Part shown: positions 54,501-62,450 of the stretch, one piece after another
Numbering within the stretch: position 1 is the first letter of the stretch
How the letters are laid out: every line of letters starts with the position of its first letter
Assembly (NCBI RefSeq): GCF_000143885.2
Contig: NC_018581.1
Coordinates: forward strand, 4,774,001 to 4,838,000
Source: Gordonia sp. KTR9
Lineage (GTDB): Bacteria > Actinomycetota > Actinomycetes > Mycobacteriales > Mycobacteriaceae
Length of the DNA stretch: 64,000 bases
Reading direction: 5' to 3'
Made by a program: the position numbers and the translations under genes
Notes under the pieces: model-generated
The model's input: only the letters and a program-made list of their open reading frames with translations
Database searches by the model: none
Told to the model about the DNA's origin: nothing

Positions 54501-55181
54501 GACGAGAGCGAATCGGCACCGGACGCCGCACCGACCGTCGACACCGAATCGGCGACCGCCGGGACTGCGACCACCGAGACTGCGACCGCCGAGACATCTG
54601 TCGCTGCCGCAACGGAAGAGAAGCCGGGCAAGGCCAAGGGCTTCGGGATGTCCGCGGGCAAGAAGCGGCCCGGTGGTATCGGGAAGTCCGCAGCCAAGCC
54701 GGCTGCGACCGCTGCAGCTGCCGAGGCGGCTCCCACGCCGACCGAGGCGGAGCCGGCACCGGCCACCGAGGCCGTCGACGCCCCGGCCGAAAAGACGGCG
54801 GAGGCACCGGAACCCGAGGCACCGCAAGGTGGTTCGGCTGCCGCGCTGACCGAGGAGAAGCCGGCCAAGGCCAAGGGCTTCGGGATGGCAGCGGGCAAGA
54901 AGCGTCCGGGCGGCGCGAGCAAGGCCGCCCCGGCGGCAGCCGCGCCGGCACCGGAAGCGGCTCCCGAGCCGGCACCGGAAGCGGCTCCCGAGCCGGAACA
55001 GGCACCGGAACCCGACGCCGCGCAGACCGACGAGACCCCGGTCGAGGAGACACCCGCGACCGAGGCACCCGATGCGTCGAGCAACGGCTCGTCCGCGGCT
55101 CGTACGGTCGCCGAGGCCGGAGCGTCGAAGGCTAAGGGCTTCGGCATCGCGGCCGGCAAGAAGCGACCCGGCCACAAGTAG
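51588..55181 (+). CDS. Membrane (Fe-S)-binding heterodisulfide-reductase-like protein with long repeat tail (Rv0338c type)
   Basis: 1197 residues from GTG 51588. N-terminal NarI/HdrE-like membrane part (five or so helices in 1-250: AAVISLFCWYLFLGGVV, WLVMVGFLGGFLLWF, LLGIATVVGIIVLIVI), two [4Fe-4S] motifs CTECGRCQSQCP (about 299) and CTTCGACVEQCP (about 417), and CCG-domain motifs VTCAHCFNALGNEY, HDPCYLGRHN, MCCGAGGARMW. The mycobacterial homologue (Rv0338c) is an essential iron-sulphur reductase near dnaK. The last 420 residues (from about 775) are Ala/Glu/Pro/Thr-rich with seven KGFGM-type motifs, much longer than usual. Probably electron transfer from quinol or flavin to disulphide or FeS partners; tail function unknown. 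Confidence 0.9.
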   Translation: MTTTTIAIGTTAAVISLFCWYLFLGGVVRIYRTIKLGHKVDSSRFWPILPRMMTMLKEFIVHTRMVKFRTVGWAHWLVMVGFLGGFLLWFEAYGQSINPEFHWPVFGDTFAWHLWDELLGIATVVGIIVLIVIRQLNHPRVPERLSRFGGSRFGPAYFVEGVVLLEGLGMILVKASKIATYGHANVYSDFFTMQVAKILPASPTLVSIFAVIKLMSGMVWLAMVGMNISWGVAWHRFSAFFNIYFKREQDGGVALGAAKPMMSQGKVLDMETADPDVDAFGAGKIEDFSWKGWLDFTTCTECGRCQSQCPAWNTGKPLSPKLLIMSLRDHGNAKAPYLLAGGRKDMGGDEVGLVDADGNVDEDKLNAIPEAARAEAARKLVGESKGDLGGGQVVEAVEGEFDPEALGAVIDTETLWSCTTCGACVEQCPVDIEHVDHILDMRRYQVLIESDFPTELAGMFKNLENKGNPWGQNASARTAWIDEMDIEIPVFGKDVESFEGFEYLFWVGCAGAYEDRAKKTTKAVAELLDMAAVNFMVLGEGETCTGDSARRAGNEFLFQMLAQQNIEMLGEVFATAPDQRKKVVVTCAHCFNALGNEYPQLGAKYEVVHHTQLLNRLVRDKRLVPVAPLGEGVTYHDPCYLGRHNKVYDAPRELMGAAGSTLTEMPRHGERSMCCGAGGARMWMEEQIGKRINLDRVDEALDTLGDTTGDQVKKVATGCPFCRVMLTDGVTARTSGTESEGKVEVVDVAQLLLESVKRDRTEVKLGGRFLGPRPTVAEPEPEPEPEKVPAAATASASATTEAAPKPKVGLGMKGGKKPGATAKTAAPEAPAEKAPAEKKPASKGFGMKGGKKPGAAASSAAPATDSAPAEAPAEAPAEKKPAAKGFGMKGGAKRPGAAGKPAGGTAQPVPAETESSEAVKEEVAEAATETAAEKKPASKGFGMGKAKRPGQKTTNAAAPAAGVTAPAESKVDESESAPDAAPTVDTESATAGTATTETATAETSVAAATEEKPGKAKGFGMSAGKKRPGGIGKSAAKPAATAAAAEAAPTPTEAEPAPATEAVDAPAEKTAEAPEPEAPQGGSAAALTEEKPAKAKGFGMAAGKKRPGGASKAAPAAAAPAPEAAPEPAPEAAPEPEQAPEPDAAQTDETPVEETPATEAPDASSNGSSAARTVAEAGASKAKGFGIAAGKKRPGHK

Positions 55182-55198
55182 TCGCTCACCAGGGCCCG

Positions 55199-55247
55199 AC
55201 AGATGTCGCCTGTCGTTGCGTTCACCGCAACGACAGGCGACATCTGT
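55199..55247 (+). terminator. Strong terminator: 22-bp perfect stem
   Basis: Perfect 22-bp inverted repeat (arms 55199-55220 and 55226-55247, starting ACAGATGTCGCCTG) with a 5-nt TTCAC loop, 18 bp after the (Fe-S) reductase stop and followed by TTGTCG. Separates that gene from the aminotransferase, implying the latter has its own promoter. Confidence 0.85.
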
Positions 55248-55311
55248 TTGTCGAGGGGGCCTTGCCCCCACTGGCAGAAACGCATTTGCCACCGGCTGCG
55301 ACAATGTACCC

Positions 55312-56565
55312 GTGAGTAGGCCCCATGTTTCGCACCTCAACCAGAACCTCAAGCCGCTCGAGCAGTCGCTCAAGTTGCAGAACGTGTGCTACGAGATCCG
55401 CGGTCCCGTCCACGCGCACGCGCAGCGCCTCGAGGCAGAAGGCCACCGGATCCTCAAGCTGAACATCGGCAACCCGGCGTTGTTCGGTTTCGAGGCCCCC
55501 GACGTGATCATGCGCGACATGATCCACGCCCTCCCCTACGCACAGGGCTACTCCGAGTCCGCCGGTGTCCTCTCGGCGCGTCGTGCCGTCGTGACCCGCT
55601 ACGAGCTCATCCCCGACTTCCCGTACTTCGACGTCGACGACGTCATCCTGGGCAACGGTGTCTCCGAGCTCATCACCATGACGATGCAGGCGCTGCTGAA
55701 CGACGGCGACGAGGTCCTGATCCCCGCGCCCGACTACCCGCTCTGGACCGCGATGACCTCGCTGTCCGGCGGGCAGCCCGTGCATTACCGCTGCGACGAG
55801 GAGAACGGGTGGAACCCCGACGTCGCCGACATCGCCGCAAAGATCACCGACCGCACCAAGGCGATCGTCATCATCAACCCGAACAACCCGACCGGCGCGG
55901 TCTACTCACGTGAGGTCCTCAAGCAGCTCGTCGAACTCGCACGGCAGCATTCGCTGCTGATTCTGGCCGACGAGATCTACGACAAGATCATCTACGACGA
56001 CGCCGAGCACGTGAACGTGGCGTCGCTGGCGCCGGATCTGTTGTGCCTCACGTTCAACGGTTTGTCGAAGGCGTACCGCGTCTGCGGTTACCGCGCCGGA
56101 TGGGTCGTGATGACCGGACCGAAGGACCACGCCCGCGGCTTCATCGAGGGCATGGGCATCCTGGCATCGACGCGTCTGTGCGCCAACGTGCCGGGCCAGC
56201 ACGCGATCCAGGTGGCGCTCGGCGGATACCAGTCCATCGAGGCCCTGGTCTCCCCCGGCGGCCGGCTGTACGAACAACGCAACGTCACATGGGAGAAGCT
56301 CAACGAGATCCCCGGGGTCAGCTGCGTGAAACCCAAGGGCGCGTTGTACGCGTTCCCCCGCCTCGACCCCGAGGTCTACGAGATCCACAACGACGAGCTG
56401 TTCGTCCAGGACCTGCTGCTGCAGGAGAAGATCCTCGTGGTCCAGGGCACCGGCTTCAACCTCGACGACCACAACCACTTCCGCATCGTGACCCTGCCGT
56501 GGTCGCGGGATCTGACCGAGGCCGTGGAACGTATCGGCAACTTCCTGTCGTCGTATCGGCAGTGA
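55312..56565 (+). CDS. Alanine/aspartate-type PLP aminotransferase (AspC/AlaA-like)
   Basis: 417 residues from GTG 55312. Class I aminotransferase: HRILKLNIGNPALFGFEAP, GNGVSELITMTMQALL, IINPNNPTGAVYSREVL, LADEIYDKIIYD and the PLP lysine region TFNGLSKAYRVCGYRAGW, with the C-terminal domain to the end. Synteny with the (Fe-S) reductase parallels mycobacterial Rv0338c-Rv0337c (annotated aspC). Catalyses alanine or aspartate aminotransfer with 2-oxoglutarate. No Shine-Dalgarno; a GACAAT -10-like hexamer (55300-55305) places the probable transcript start at or near the GTG, so a leaderless mRNA is likely. Confidence 0.93.
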   Translation: MSRPHVSHLNQNLKPLEQSLKLQNVCYEIRGPVHAHAQRLEAEGHRILKLNIGNPALFGFEAPDVIMRDMIHALPYAQGYSESAGVLSARRAVVTRYELIPDFPYFDVDDVILGNGVSELITMTMQALLNDGDEVLIPAPDYPLWTAMTSLSGGQPVHYRCDEENGWNPDVADIAAKITDRTKAIVIINPNNPTGAVYSREVLKQLVELARQHSLLILADEIYDKIIYDDAEHVNVASLAPDLLCLTFNGLSKAYRVCGYRAGWVVMTGPKDHARGFIEGMGILASTRLCANVPGQHAIQVALGGYQSIEALVSPGGRLYEQRNVTWEKLNEIPGVSCVKPKGALYAFPRLDPEVYEIHNDELFVQDLLLQEKILVVQGTGFNLDDHNHFRIVTLPWSRDLTEAVERIGNFLSSYRQ

Positions 56566-56595
56566 TTCCGCGGAATCCTGCGAAGAGTCCCAGGT

Positions 56596-56623
56596 GAGGG
56601 CCCGGTCATCCGACCGGGCCCTC
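56596..56623 (+). terminator. Intrinsic-type terminator after the aminotransferase gene
   Basis: Perfect 12-bp stem (GAGGGCCCGGTC / GACCGGGCCCTC) with a 4-nt loop, 30 bp after the stop at 56565 and followed by GCTGTTT. Isolates the aminotransferase from the downstream EphD operon. Confidence 0.8.
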
Positions 56624-56772
56624 GCTGTTTCGCCAGGGTCTGGACATTTGTGTAACCGTTGGTAACGTGTACCTCCATCGGGTCCGTCGTCGAACGTTCC
56701 GCGTCTCGCCGCATGAACCCGTAGGCCATGCCGAGGATCGGCGTCGGGGCCATTCACAGCGAGGTGACACAC

Positions 56773-58554
56773 ATGTCCGAAAAGGCACGACAGCAACCGG
56801 ACTGGCGGCGGGGAACCGTCACCGACGACGGCATCCGGCTGGCCACCTACGAACTGGGCGATTCGTCCAAACCCACCGTGCTGCTGGTGCACGGCTGGCC
56901 GGACAGTCACCACCTGTGGACCCACGTCGCGCCCCGACTCGCCGAAGACCACCATGTCGTCGCGTACGACTGTCGCGGCTTCGGAGACAGCGACCATCCC
57001 GACGGAGACGACGCCTATCGCCTCAGTGCGATGGCCGACGACCTGTTCGCGGTCCTCGAGGCCACGAGTCCGGACGAGCCGGCGCACGTCGTCGCGCACG
57101 ACTGGGGTTCGGTGACCGCATGGGAGGCCGTCGCGCGTCCCGGCGCCGAGAACCGTATCGCGTCCTTCGTGTCCATCTCGGGCCCCAACCTCGACCAGCT
57201 GGGGACCTGGGCGCGGAACAACCTGTCTCGCCCGACGCCCCGGCGGCTCGCGCAGAGCCTCGCGCAGGGCGGCTCGTCGGCCTACACCGCATTCTTCCAA
57301 CTGCCGGTCCTGCCGAAGCTCTTCTTCCGCGCGGCCGGGTCCGAACGTCTCTGGCGCGAATTCCTGTACCGGGTCGAGGGCACGCCGCGTGAGAACGCCA
57401 CCTTCCAGCCGAATCTCCGCGAGGACATGATCTCGGGGCTCCGCCTGTACCGCGCCAACATCCGGCCCAAGCTGCGCAATCCCGACCCCCGGCCCACATC
57501 CGTGCCGGTGCTCGAAGTGATCAACGAGCGCGACATCGCTTTGCGCCCGGCCATTTTCGACGACACACACCTCTACGCCCATCGCCTCTGGCGGCACCGC
57601 ACCCCGACCGGTCACTGGCTCCCGCTGACACGTCCCGACTATGTGGCCGACGTCGCCCGTGACTTCATCGCCGCCCAGACCGCCGGCATCGACCCCTCGT
57701 CCCCACTCGGTCGGTCTCGCGTCGTCGGTCCGCCGGATCGGCTGACGGGCAAGCTCGTGGTGATCACCGGCGCAGGCAGCGGAATCGGCCGGGAGACCGC
57801 GTACGCGCTGGCCGAACGCGGCTGCGAGTCGGTGCTCGCCGACCTCGACCTCGATTCGGTCGAAGAAACCGCGCGCGAGACGAAACGATTCGGCGGGCAG
57901 GCCACGGCCTACCGACTCGACGTCGCCGACACCGCGGCCTTCGCCGCGTTCGCCGAGAAGGTCCGGCGCACCCACGGAGTCCCCGACATCGTGGTCAACA
58001 ATGCGGGAATCGGCTTGGCCGGCGGGGTGTTGGCCGCCTCCGACGAACAGGTCGACCGTCTCCTCGACGTCAACCTGCGCGGAGTCGTCACCGGCAGTCG
58101 TGAATTCGGCCGCCAGATGGTCGAGCGCGGGGTCGGCGGGCACATCGTCAACATCGCGTCGGCCGCGGCGTTCACCCCGTCGCGCAGCCTCGGGCTGTAC
58201 TCGGCGTCGAAGGCGGGCGTTCTGCTGTTCTCGGAGTCGTTGCGCGCCGAACTCGCCGAGCACCGCATCGGTGTGAGCGCGATCTGCCCCGGACTCGTCG
58301 ACACCAACATCGTCTCCTCGACACCGATCGCCGGACTCGACGCCGAAACCGAGCACTCACAACGAGATCGGCTGGATCGGTTCTACCGGCGCCGGGGATT
58401 CACCCCCGACCGGGTGGCGAGCGAGATCGTCGCGGCCATCGAGCACGACAAGGCGGTGGTGCCGGTGACCGTGGAAGCCAAGGTGGGATACCGGATCTAC
58501 CGCTTCGCGCCCTGGCTCTCGCGTCTCGGGGCCCGCCAGAAAGTCGCGGGGTGA
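56773..58554 (+). CDS. EphD-type fusion: alpha/beta epoxide hydrolase plus short-chain dehydrogenase
   Basis: 593 residues from ATG 56773 (GAGGTGA 5 nt upstream). Domain 1 (about 1-310): VLLVHGWPDSHHLWTHVAPRL, CRGFGDSDHPD and nucleophile VVAHDWGSVTAW (Asp110), catalytic His in GHWLPL. Domain 2 (about 325-590): VVITGAGSGIGRETAYALAE (330), VVNNAGIGLAGGV, YSASKAGVLLFSES (Y476), ICPGLVDTNIVSS. EphD in M. tuberculosis (Rv2214c) acts on mycolic-acid-related lipids. Coupled (6 bp gap) to the ferritin-like gene, so the module probably processes oxidised fatty or mycolic chains. Strong family assignment, substrate inferred. Confidence 0.9.
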   Translation: MSEKARQQPDWRRGTVTDDGIRLATYELGDSSKPTVLLVHGWPDSHHLWTHVAPRLAEDHHVVAYDCRGFGDSDHPDGDDAYRLSAMADDLFAVLEATSPDEPAHVVAHDWGSVTAWEAVARPGAENRIASFVSISGPNLDQLGTWARNNLSRPTPRRLAQSLAQGGSSAYTAFFQLPVLPKLFFRAAGSERLWREFLYRVEGTPRENATFQPNLREDMISGLRLYRANIRPKLRNPDPRPTSVPVLEVINERDIALRPAIFDDTHLYAHRLWRHRTPTGHWLPLTRPDYVADVARDFIAAQTAGIDPSSPLGRSRVVGPPDRLTGKLVVITGAGSGIGRETAYALAERGCESVLADLDLDSVEETARETKRFGGQATAYRLDVADTAAFAAFAEKVRRTHGVPDIVVNNAGIGLAGGVLAASDEQVDRLLDVNLRGVVTGSREFGRQMVERGVGGHIVNIASAAAFTPSRSLGLYSASKAGVLLFSESLRAELAEHRIGVSAICPGLVDTNIVSSTPIAGLDAETEHSQRDRLDRFYRRRGFTPDRVASEIVAAIEHDKAVVPVTVEAKVGYRIYRFAPWLSRLGARQKVAG

Positions 58555-58560
58555 ACGGAT

Positions 58561-59466
58561 ATGACGCACATCGACACTCCCGCGCATCGGGACGATGCAT
58601 CGGCCGATCCGGGGCCCGTCGAGCTGCACGCCCGCAATGTGGCGTTCGACTGGGACGACGTCCCGCTCCACTGGATTCCGGGTCACCCGGTCGCGTCGAA
58701 CTTCATCAGCGTGCTCAACCTCCTTCTGCCCGAGGGTGAGCGCTGGTTCGTGCAGACCTACAACGAGGCCCTGCCCCTGGTCGCCGACGACGAACTCGCC
58801 GCCCGGATGCGAGGGTTCATCGGTCAGGAGGCGATGCACGCCGAGGCGCACGATCATGTCCTGTGGGAGTTCCTCGATCACCACGGCATCGACCCACGGC
58901 CCTACCAGTTGCAGATGGAGTGGATCTTCCGCAAGGTCCTCGGCCCCTTGGAGGGTGGCACCCAGGAAGCCCGCGACAAGCACCTCGTCGAACGTCTCTG
59001 GCTCATCGCGGCTTTGGAGCACTACACCGCCATCCTCGGGGACTTCGCGCTGAACAACTCCTGGACCCGGCTCGGCGCGCATCCGACGATGGCCGACCTC
59101 TTCATGTGGCACGGCGCCGAAGAGGTGGAGCACCGCGCCGTGGCCCACGACGTCGCCGCGTACTTCGGCGACGGATATCTGCGGCGCGGTCGCGCGATGT
59201 TCGCGGTGCTGCCGATCCTGCTGTTCCTCGTGCAGCGCGGCTACCGCTTCATCATGAGACAGGACACGACGCTGTCGTACAACTACTTCCAGAAGACCTG
59301 GCACTACCACCGGGGTGTGCGGGCAGGTGCGTTGCCGAAGATGCGCACGATCATCTTCTCCACCTTCAGTTACTTCCGACCGGGTTTCCGGCCCGAGGAC
59401 ATCGGGAGCACCGCGCAGGCCGTCGCCTACCTCGCGAGTTCCCCGGCCGCCCGCAACGCGGCCTGA
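58561..59466 (+). CDS. Metal-dependent hydrolase, PF10118 (diiron ferritin-like) family
   Basis: 301 residues from ATG 58561, 6 bp after the EphD stop. Possible iron ligands occur in RGFIGQEAMHAEAHDHVLWE and MWHGAEEVEHRAVAHDV (E-x2-H patterns), typical of PF10118 proteins that resemble fatty-acid diiron enzymes despite the hydrolase label. A hydrophobic patch AMFAVLPILLFLVQRGYRF may associate with membrane. The operon EphD-PF10118-PDR suggests O2-dependent oxidation of an acyl chain using the reductase encoded next. Reaction unproven. Confidence 0.86.
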   Translation: MTHIDTPAHRDDASADPGPVELHARNVAFDWDDVPLHWIPGHPVASNFISVLNLLLPEGERWFVQTYNEALPLVADDELAARMRGFIGQEAMHAEAHDHVLWEFLDHHGIDPRPYQLQMEWIFRKVLGPLEGGTQEARDKHLVERLWLIAALEHYTAILGDFALNNSWTRLGAHPTMADLFMWHGAEEVEHRAVAHDVAAYFGDGYLRRGRAMFAVLPILLFLVQRGYRFIMRQDTTLSYNYFQKTWHYHRGVRAGALPKMRTIIFSTFSYFRPGFRPEDIGSTAQAVAYLASSPAARNAA

Positions 59467-59495
59467 TCATCCACCGACCACCACCCAGAAACGTC

Positions 59496-60623
59496 ATGAA
59501 CCAACGCGCACACCCACATTCGACGACGCTCACGGCGCCCCCGCCGCACCTGCACGGCCGGTGGCGGCACGACCCGGTCATCACGCTCGGCACGATGGTG
59601 TTCCGGGCGTGGTGGCCGATGTGGCGGCCCGTGTCACCCCTGCAGCCCGGCCCGCCCAACAACGGCATCACGCAGGTGCGGATCGTCGACCGGGAGGTCG
59701 TCGCGCAGGACGAGAACGTCATCGCCCTCACGGTCGTGGCGGCCGAGGGCGGGCGCCTGCCGGCGTGGCATGCCGGCGCCCACATCGATGTGCTGCTCCC
59801 CTCGGGCCGCATGCGTGAGTACTCGCTGTGCGGCGACACGGCCGACCGGGAGCACTACCGGATCGCCGTCCGCCGCATCCCCGACGGGGGCGGCGGATCC
59901 ATCGAGATCCACGACACCCTCTCCGTCGGCGACGTCATCTCGATCAAGGGTCCGCGCAACGCGTTTCCGCTCGCCGTCCCCGGTCACGGCTCACCGGCAC
60001 GCAGGCTCCGGTTCATCGCCGCCGGTATCGGGATCACCCCGATCCTGCCGATGCTGGCCACCGCCGAACGATTCGGTCTGGACTGGTCGATGATCTACAC
60101 CGGCCGCAGCGCCGACTCCATCCCCTTCCTCGACGAGGTCGCCCGGTTCGGGGATCGGATCACCATCCGAACCGACGACGAAGACGGCCTGCCCACCATG
60201 GACGAGCTGGTGGGCCCCGTCGACGACAGTCGTGCCGACCTCGCCGTGTACTGCTGCGGGCCCGTTCCGATGCTCGAGGGACTGCGGCGACATCTCGCCG
60301 ACCGCCCCGACATCGAACTGCACTACGAGCGCTTCAGCCCGCCACCGGTGGAGAACGGGACCGAGTTCACGGTGACCTTGGCCTCGACCGGCCAGAAGAT
60401 CCCGGTCGCCGCAGACGAATCCGCGCTCGCCGCGATCCGCCGGGTGGTGCCGTCGGTGCCGTACTCGTGCCGGCAGGGGTTCTGCGGTACCTGCAAGGTC
60501 AGGACGTTGTCCGGCGAGATCGACCACCGCGACAACATCCTGACCGAGCCCGAGCGCGAGGCCGGAACCATGCTCACCTGCGTCTCACGCAGTCCCGGCG
60601 GGAACCTCACCCTCGATCTCTGA
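59496..60623 (+). CDS. PDR/VanB-type oxidoreductase with C-terminal plant-type [2Fe-2S]
   Basis: 375 residues from ATG 59496, weak ribosome-binding site. An FNR-like FMN/FAD domain (GRLPAWHAGAHIDVLLPSGRMREYSLCGD) and NAD domain (AAGIGITPILPMLATAERF, VYCCGPVPMLEGL) are followed by a plant-type ferredoxin domain with C-x4-C-x2-C...C (SCRQGFCGTC from about 325 and the fourth Cys in MLTCVSR). It would carry NAD(P)H electrons to a metal oxygenase, most simply the diiron partner upstream. The N-terminal extension of about 50 residues is unusual for vanillate-demethylase reductases. Confidence 0.9.
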   Translation: MNQRAHPHSTTLTAPPPHLHGRWRHDPVITLGTMVFRAWWPMWRPVSPLQPGPPNNGITQVRIVDREVVAQDENVIALTVVAAEGGRLPAWHAGAHIDVLLPSGRMREYSLCGDTADREHYRIAVRRIPDGGGGSIEIHDTLSVGDVISIKGPRNAFPLAVPGHGSPARRLRFIAAGIGITPILPMLATAERFGLDWSMIYTGRSADSIPFLDEVARFGDRITIRTDDEDGLPTMDELVGPVDDSRADLAVYCCGPVPMLEGLRRHLADRPDIELHYERFSPPPVENGTEFTVTLASTGQKIPVAADESALAAIRRVVPSVPYSCRQGFCGTCKVRTLSGEIDHRDNILTEPEREAGTMLTCVSRSPGGNLTLDL

Positions 60624-60631
60624 ACTTGTCA

Positions 60632-60827
60632 GCTCCCTGAGGTGCGAGAAGCGCCGGCGACAACCCTCCGCTCCCTGAGGTGCGAGGAGCGCTAGCGACA
60701 ACCCTTCGCTCCCTGAGGTGCGAGGAGCGCTAGCGACAACCCTCCGCTCCCTGAGGTGCGAGGAGCGCTAGCGACAACCCTCCGCTCCCTGAGGTGCGAG
60801 GAGCGCTAGCGACGAGCCACGAAGGGC
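60632..60827. repeat. 38-bp tandem array: four full copies and a partial, family of core CCTGAGGTGCGAGGAGCG
   Basis: Units start at 60632, 60670, 60708 and 60746 (38 bp each) with a partial at 60784-60813; unit begins GCTCCCTGAGGTGCGAGGAG and carries CGCTAGCG then ACAACC. Copies 3 and 4 are identical; copies 1 and 2 differ at a few bases. The array starts 8 bp after the reductase stop and its end extends into the MFS gene: the TAG stop (60806) lies in the last CGCTAGCG, and the following repeat bases code the last residues (RPFVARR). Confidence 0.92.
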
Positions 60828-62386
60828 CTCCCGCCGTCGACCTCGTCCGCCCCCACCGACGGAACCACCTGCGGCGCAGTCCCGCTGCCGCGCAACAGGA
60901 ATGCCGCCGCGACACCGGCGGTCGCGGTCACGGCGACGGCAGCCCAGACCGCGTTGTGCAACCCGTCCATGAAGACCTCCTGAACCGCGACCCGCACCGC
61001 GTCTCCCAGCGCACCAGGCAACTGATCCGCCACCTCGACCCCGGCCATCACCGACTGTTTCGCGGCGTCGACCGCCTCGGTCGGTACCCCGTTGCCCGAC
61101 AACCGTTCTCCGACACCGGCGACATAGGCGGACGTCAGGATCGAGCCGAGCACGGCCACTCCCAGCGTCCCGCCGAGCTCGCGCGTGGTGTCGTTGACCG
61201 CGCTACCCGCACCGGCCTGCTCCGGGCGCAGGGCGTCCATGATGAGCTGCGTGCACGGACCGGAGATGAACGCCAGACCCGCCGCCATCAGTGCCATCGA
61301 CCAGACGATGAGTTCCCAGTAACCGGAAGCGCGCGAGGCGATCTCGACGAGCGCGAACCCGCCGGACATCAGGAATGCGCCGATCACCGACACGATTCTG
61401 GGCCCGAAACGGTGCGAGAGCGCCATCGCGACCGGGGAGAGCGCCGCCATCACGATCGCGAACGGAAGGGTCCGAATCCCGGCGGCCAGCGGGCCGTATC
61501 CCTTGACCGCCTGGAAGAACTGGGTGATCAGGAAGATGAAGCCGAACAGCGCGAAGAAGGCCACGCTGATCATCCCGGCCGCGGTGGCGAAGCGCCGGTT
61601 GGCGAAGAGCCGCACGTCGAGGATGGGATGTGCGATCCGCAGCTGCGTCGCGACAAAGATCGCCAGGATCATCAGTGCGGCAACGACGCCGAGAATGGTC
61701 CGCGCCTCGGTCCAGCCGACATGGGGCGCCTCGATGAGAGTGAAGGTGAGCAAGCCCAGACCGGCGACCGAGAGGACGACCCCGATGGCGTCGAACCGCG
61801 GCACCGCCAGCGGGCGGGTACCGGGGACGACGGCCAGGATCAACACCAGGGCCAGGACACCGAACGGGATGTTCACCCAGAAGACCGATGTCCACGAGAA
61901 GTGTTCGAGCAGCCAGCCACCGAGAACCGGGCCGATGGCCACCGCCACCCCGGACACCGCCGCCCAGATCCCCACCGCCATCGCCCGTTCCCGGGCGTCG
62001 ACGAAGATGGTCGTGATGATCGCCAGCGTGGCCGGGAAGACCAGCGCGGCTAAGACTCCGAGACCGGCGCGGCTGGCGATGAGCTGACCGATGTCCTGCG
62101 ACGACGCCGCCAGGACCGACACGATCATGAACCCCGCGATGCCGGTGAGGAGCATCCGGCGATGCCCGAAGCGGTCACCGAGGTAGCCGCCGGTCAGCAG
62201 CAGGCCCGCGAAGACGAGGGTGTAGGCGTCGACGATCCACTGCAGGCCCGAGATCCCCGCGCCGAGGTCGCGAGCGAGCGTCGGGAGGGCCACGTTGACG
62301 ATCGTGTTGTCGATCATGACGAGTAGTTCGGCGAAGCTGAGGGCGCCGAGCGCCCACCAACGGGTGTGTGTGCGTTCTGTTGGCAT
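60806..62386 (-). CDS. MFS drug-efflux transporter, DHA2 (14-TM) type
   Basis: 526 residues from ATG 62386 (AGGAGAA upstream). DHA2 signature: IDNTIVNVALPTLARDLGAG (TM1), GGYLGDRFGHRRMLL (motif A), GVAVAIGPVLGGWLLEHFSWTS (motif C). The stop and last seven codons lie inside the flanking repeat array. Divergent from a TetR gene with a set of AGAACAxTGTTCT operators between them, a classic repressor/efflux pair, so induction by the pump's substrate is expected. Substrate unknown. Confidence 0.93.
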   Translation of the reverse strand: MPTERTHTRWWALGALSFAELLVMIDNTIVNVALPTLARDLGAGISGLQWIVDAYTLVFAGLLLTGGYLGDRFGHRRMLLTGIAGFMIVSVLAASSQDIGQLIASRAGLGVLAALVFPATLAIITTIFVDARERAMAVGIWAAVSGVAVAIGPVLGGWLLEHFSWTSVFWVNIPFGVLALVLILAVVPGTRPLAVPRFDAIGVVLSVAGLGLLTFTLIEAPHVGWTEARTILGVVAALMILAIFVATQLRIAHPILDVRLFANRRFATAAGMISVAFFALFGFIFLITQFFQAVKGYGPLAAGIRTLPFAIVMAALSPVAMALSHRFGPRIVSVIGAFLMSGGFALVEIASRASGYWELIVWSMALMAAGLAFISGPCTQLIMDALRPEQAGAGSAVNDTTRELGGTLGVAVLGSILTSAYVAGVGERLSGNGVPTEAVDAAKQSVMAGVEVADQLPGALGDAVRVAVQEVFMDGLHNAVWAAVAVTATAGVAAAFLLRGSGTAPQVVPSVGADEVDGGRPFVARR

Positions 62387-62450
62387 CGGATTCTCCTGAT
62401 CAGTGGGGCCGCTCGAGGCGCATGTGCTGACAGCCGGACAGAGAGTCGGT

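Noticed and set aside
51456..55373. Long minus-strand open frame (about 1300 codons) rich in Gly/Arg repeats
   Set aside because: It mirrors the (Fe-S) reductase gene; GC-rich DNA makes such antisense frames, and no domain is recognisable.
60632..60827. Possible CRISPR array
   Set aside because: Units are contiguous 38-bp repeats with no unique spacers and no cas genes; it is a tandem repeat.
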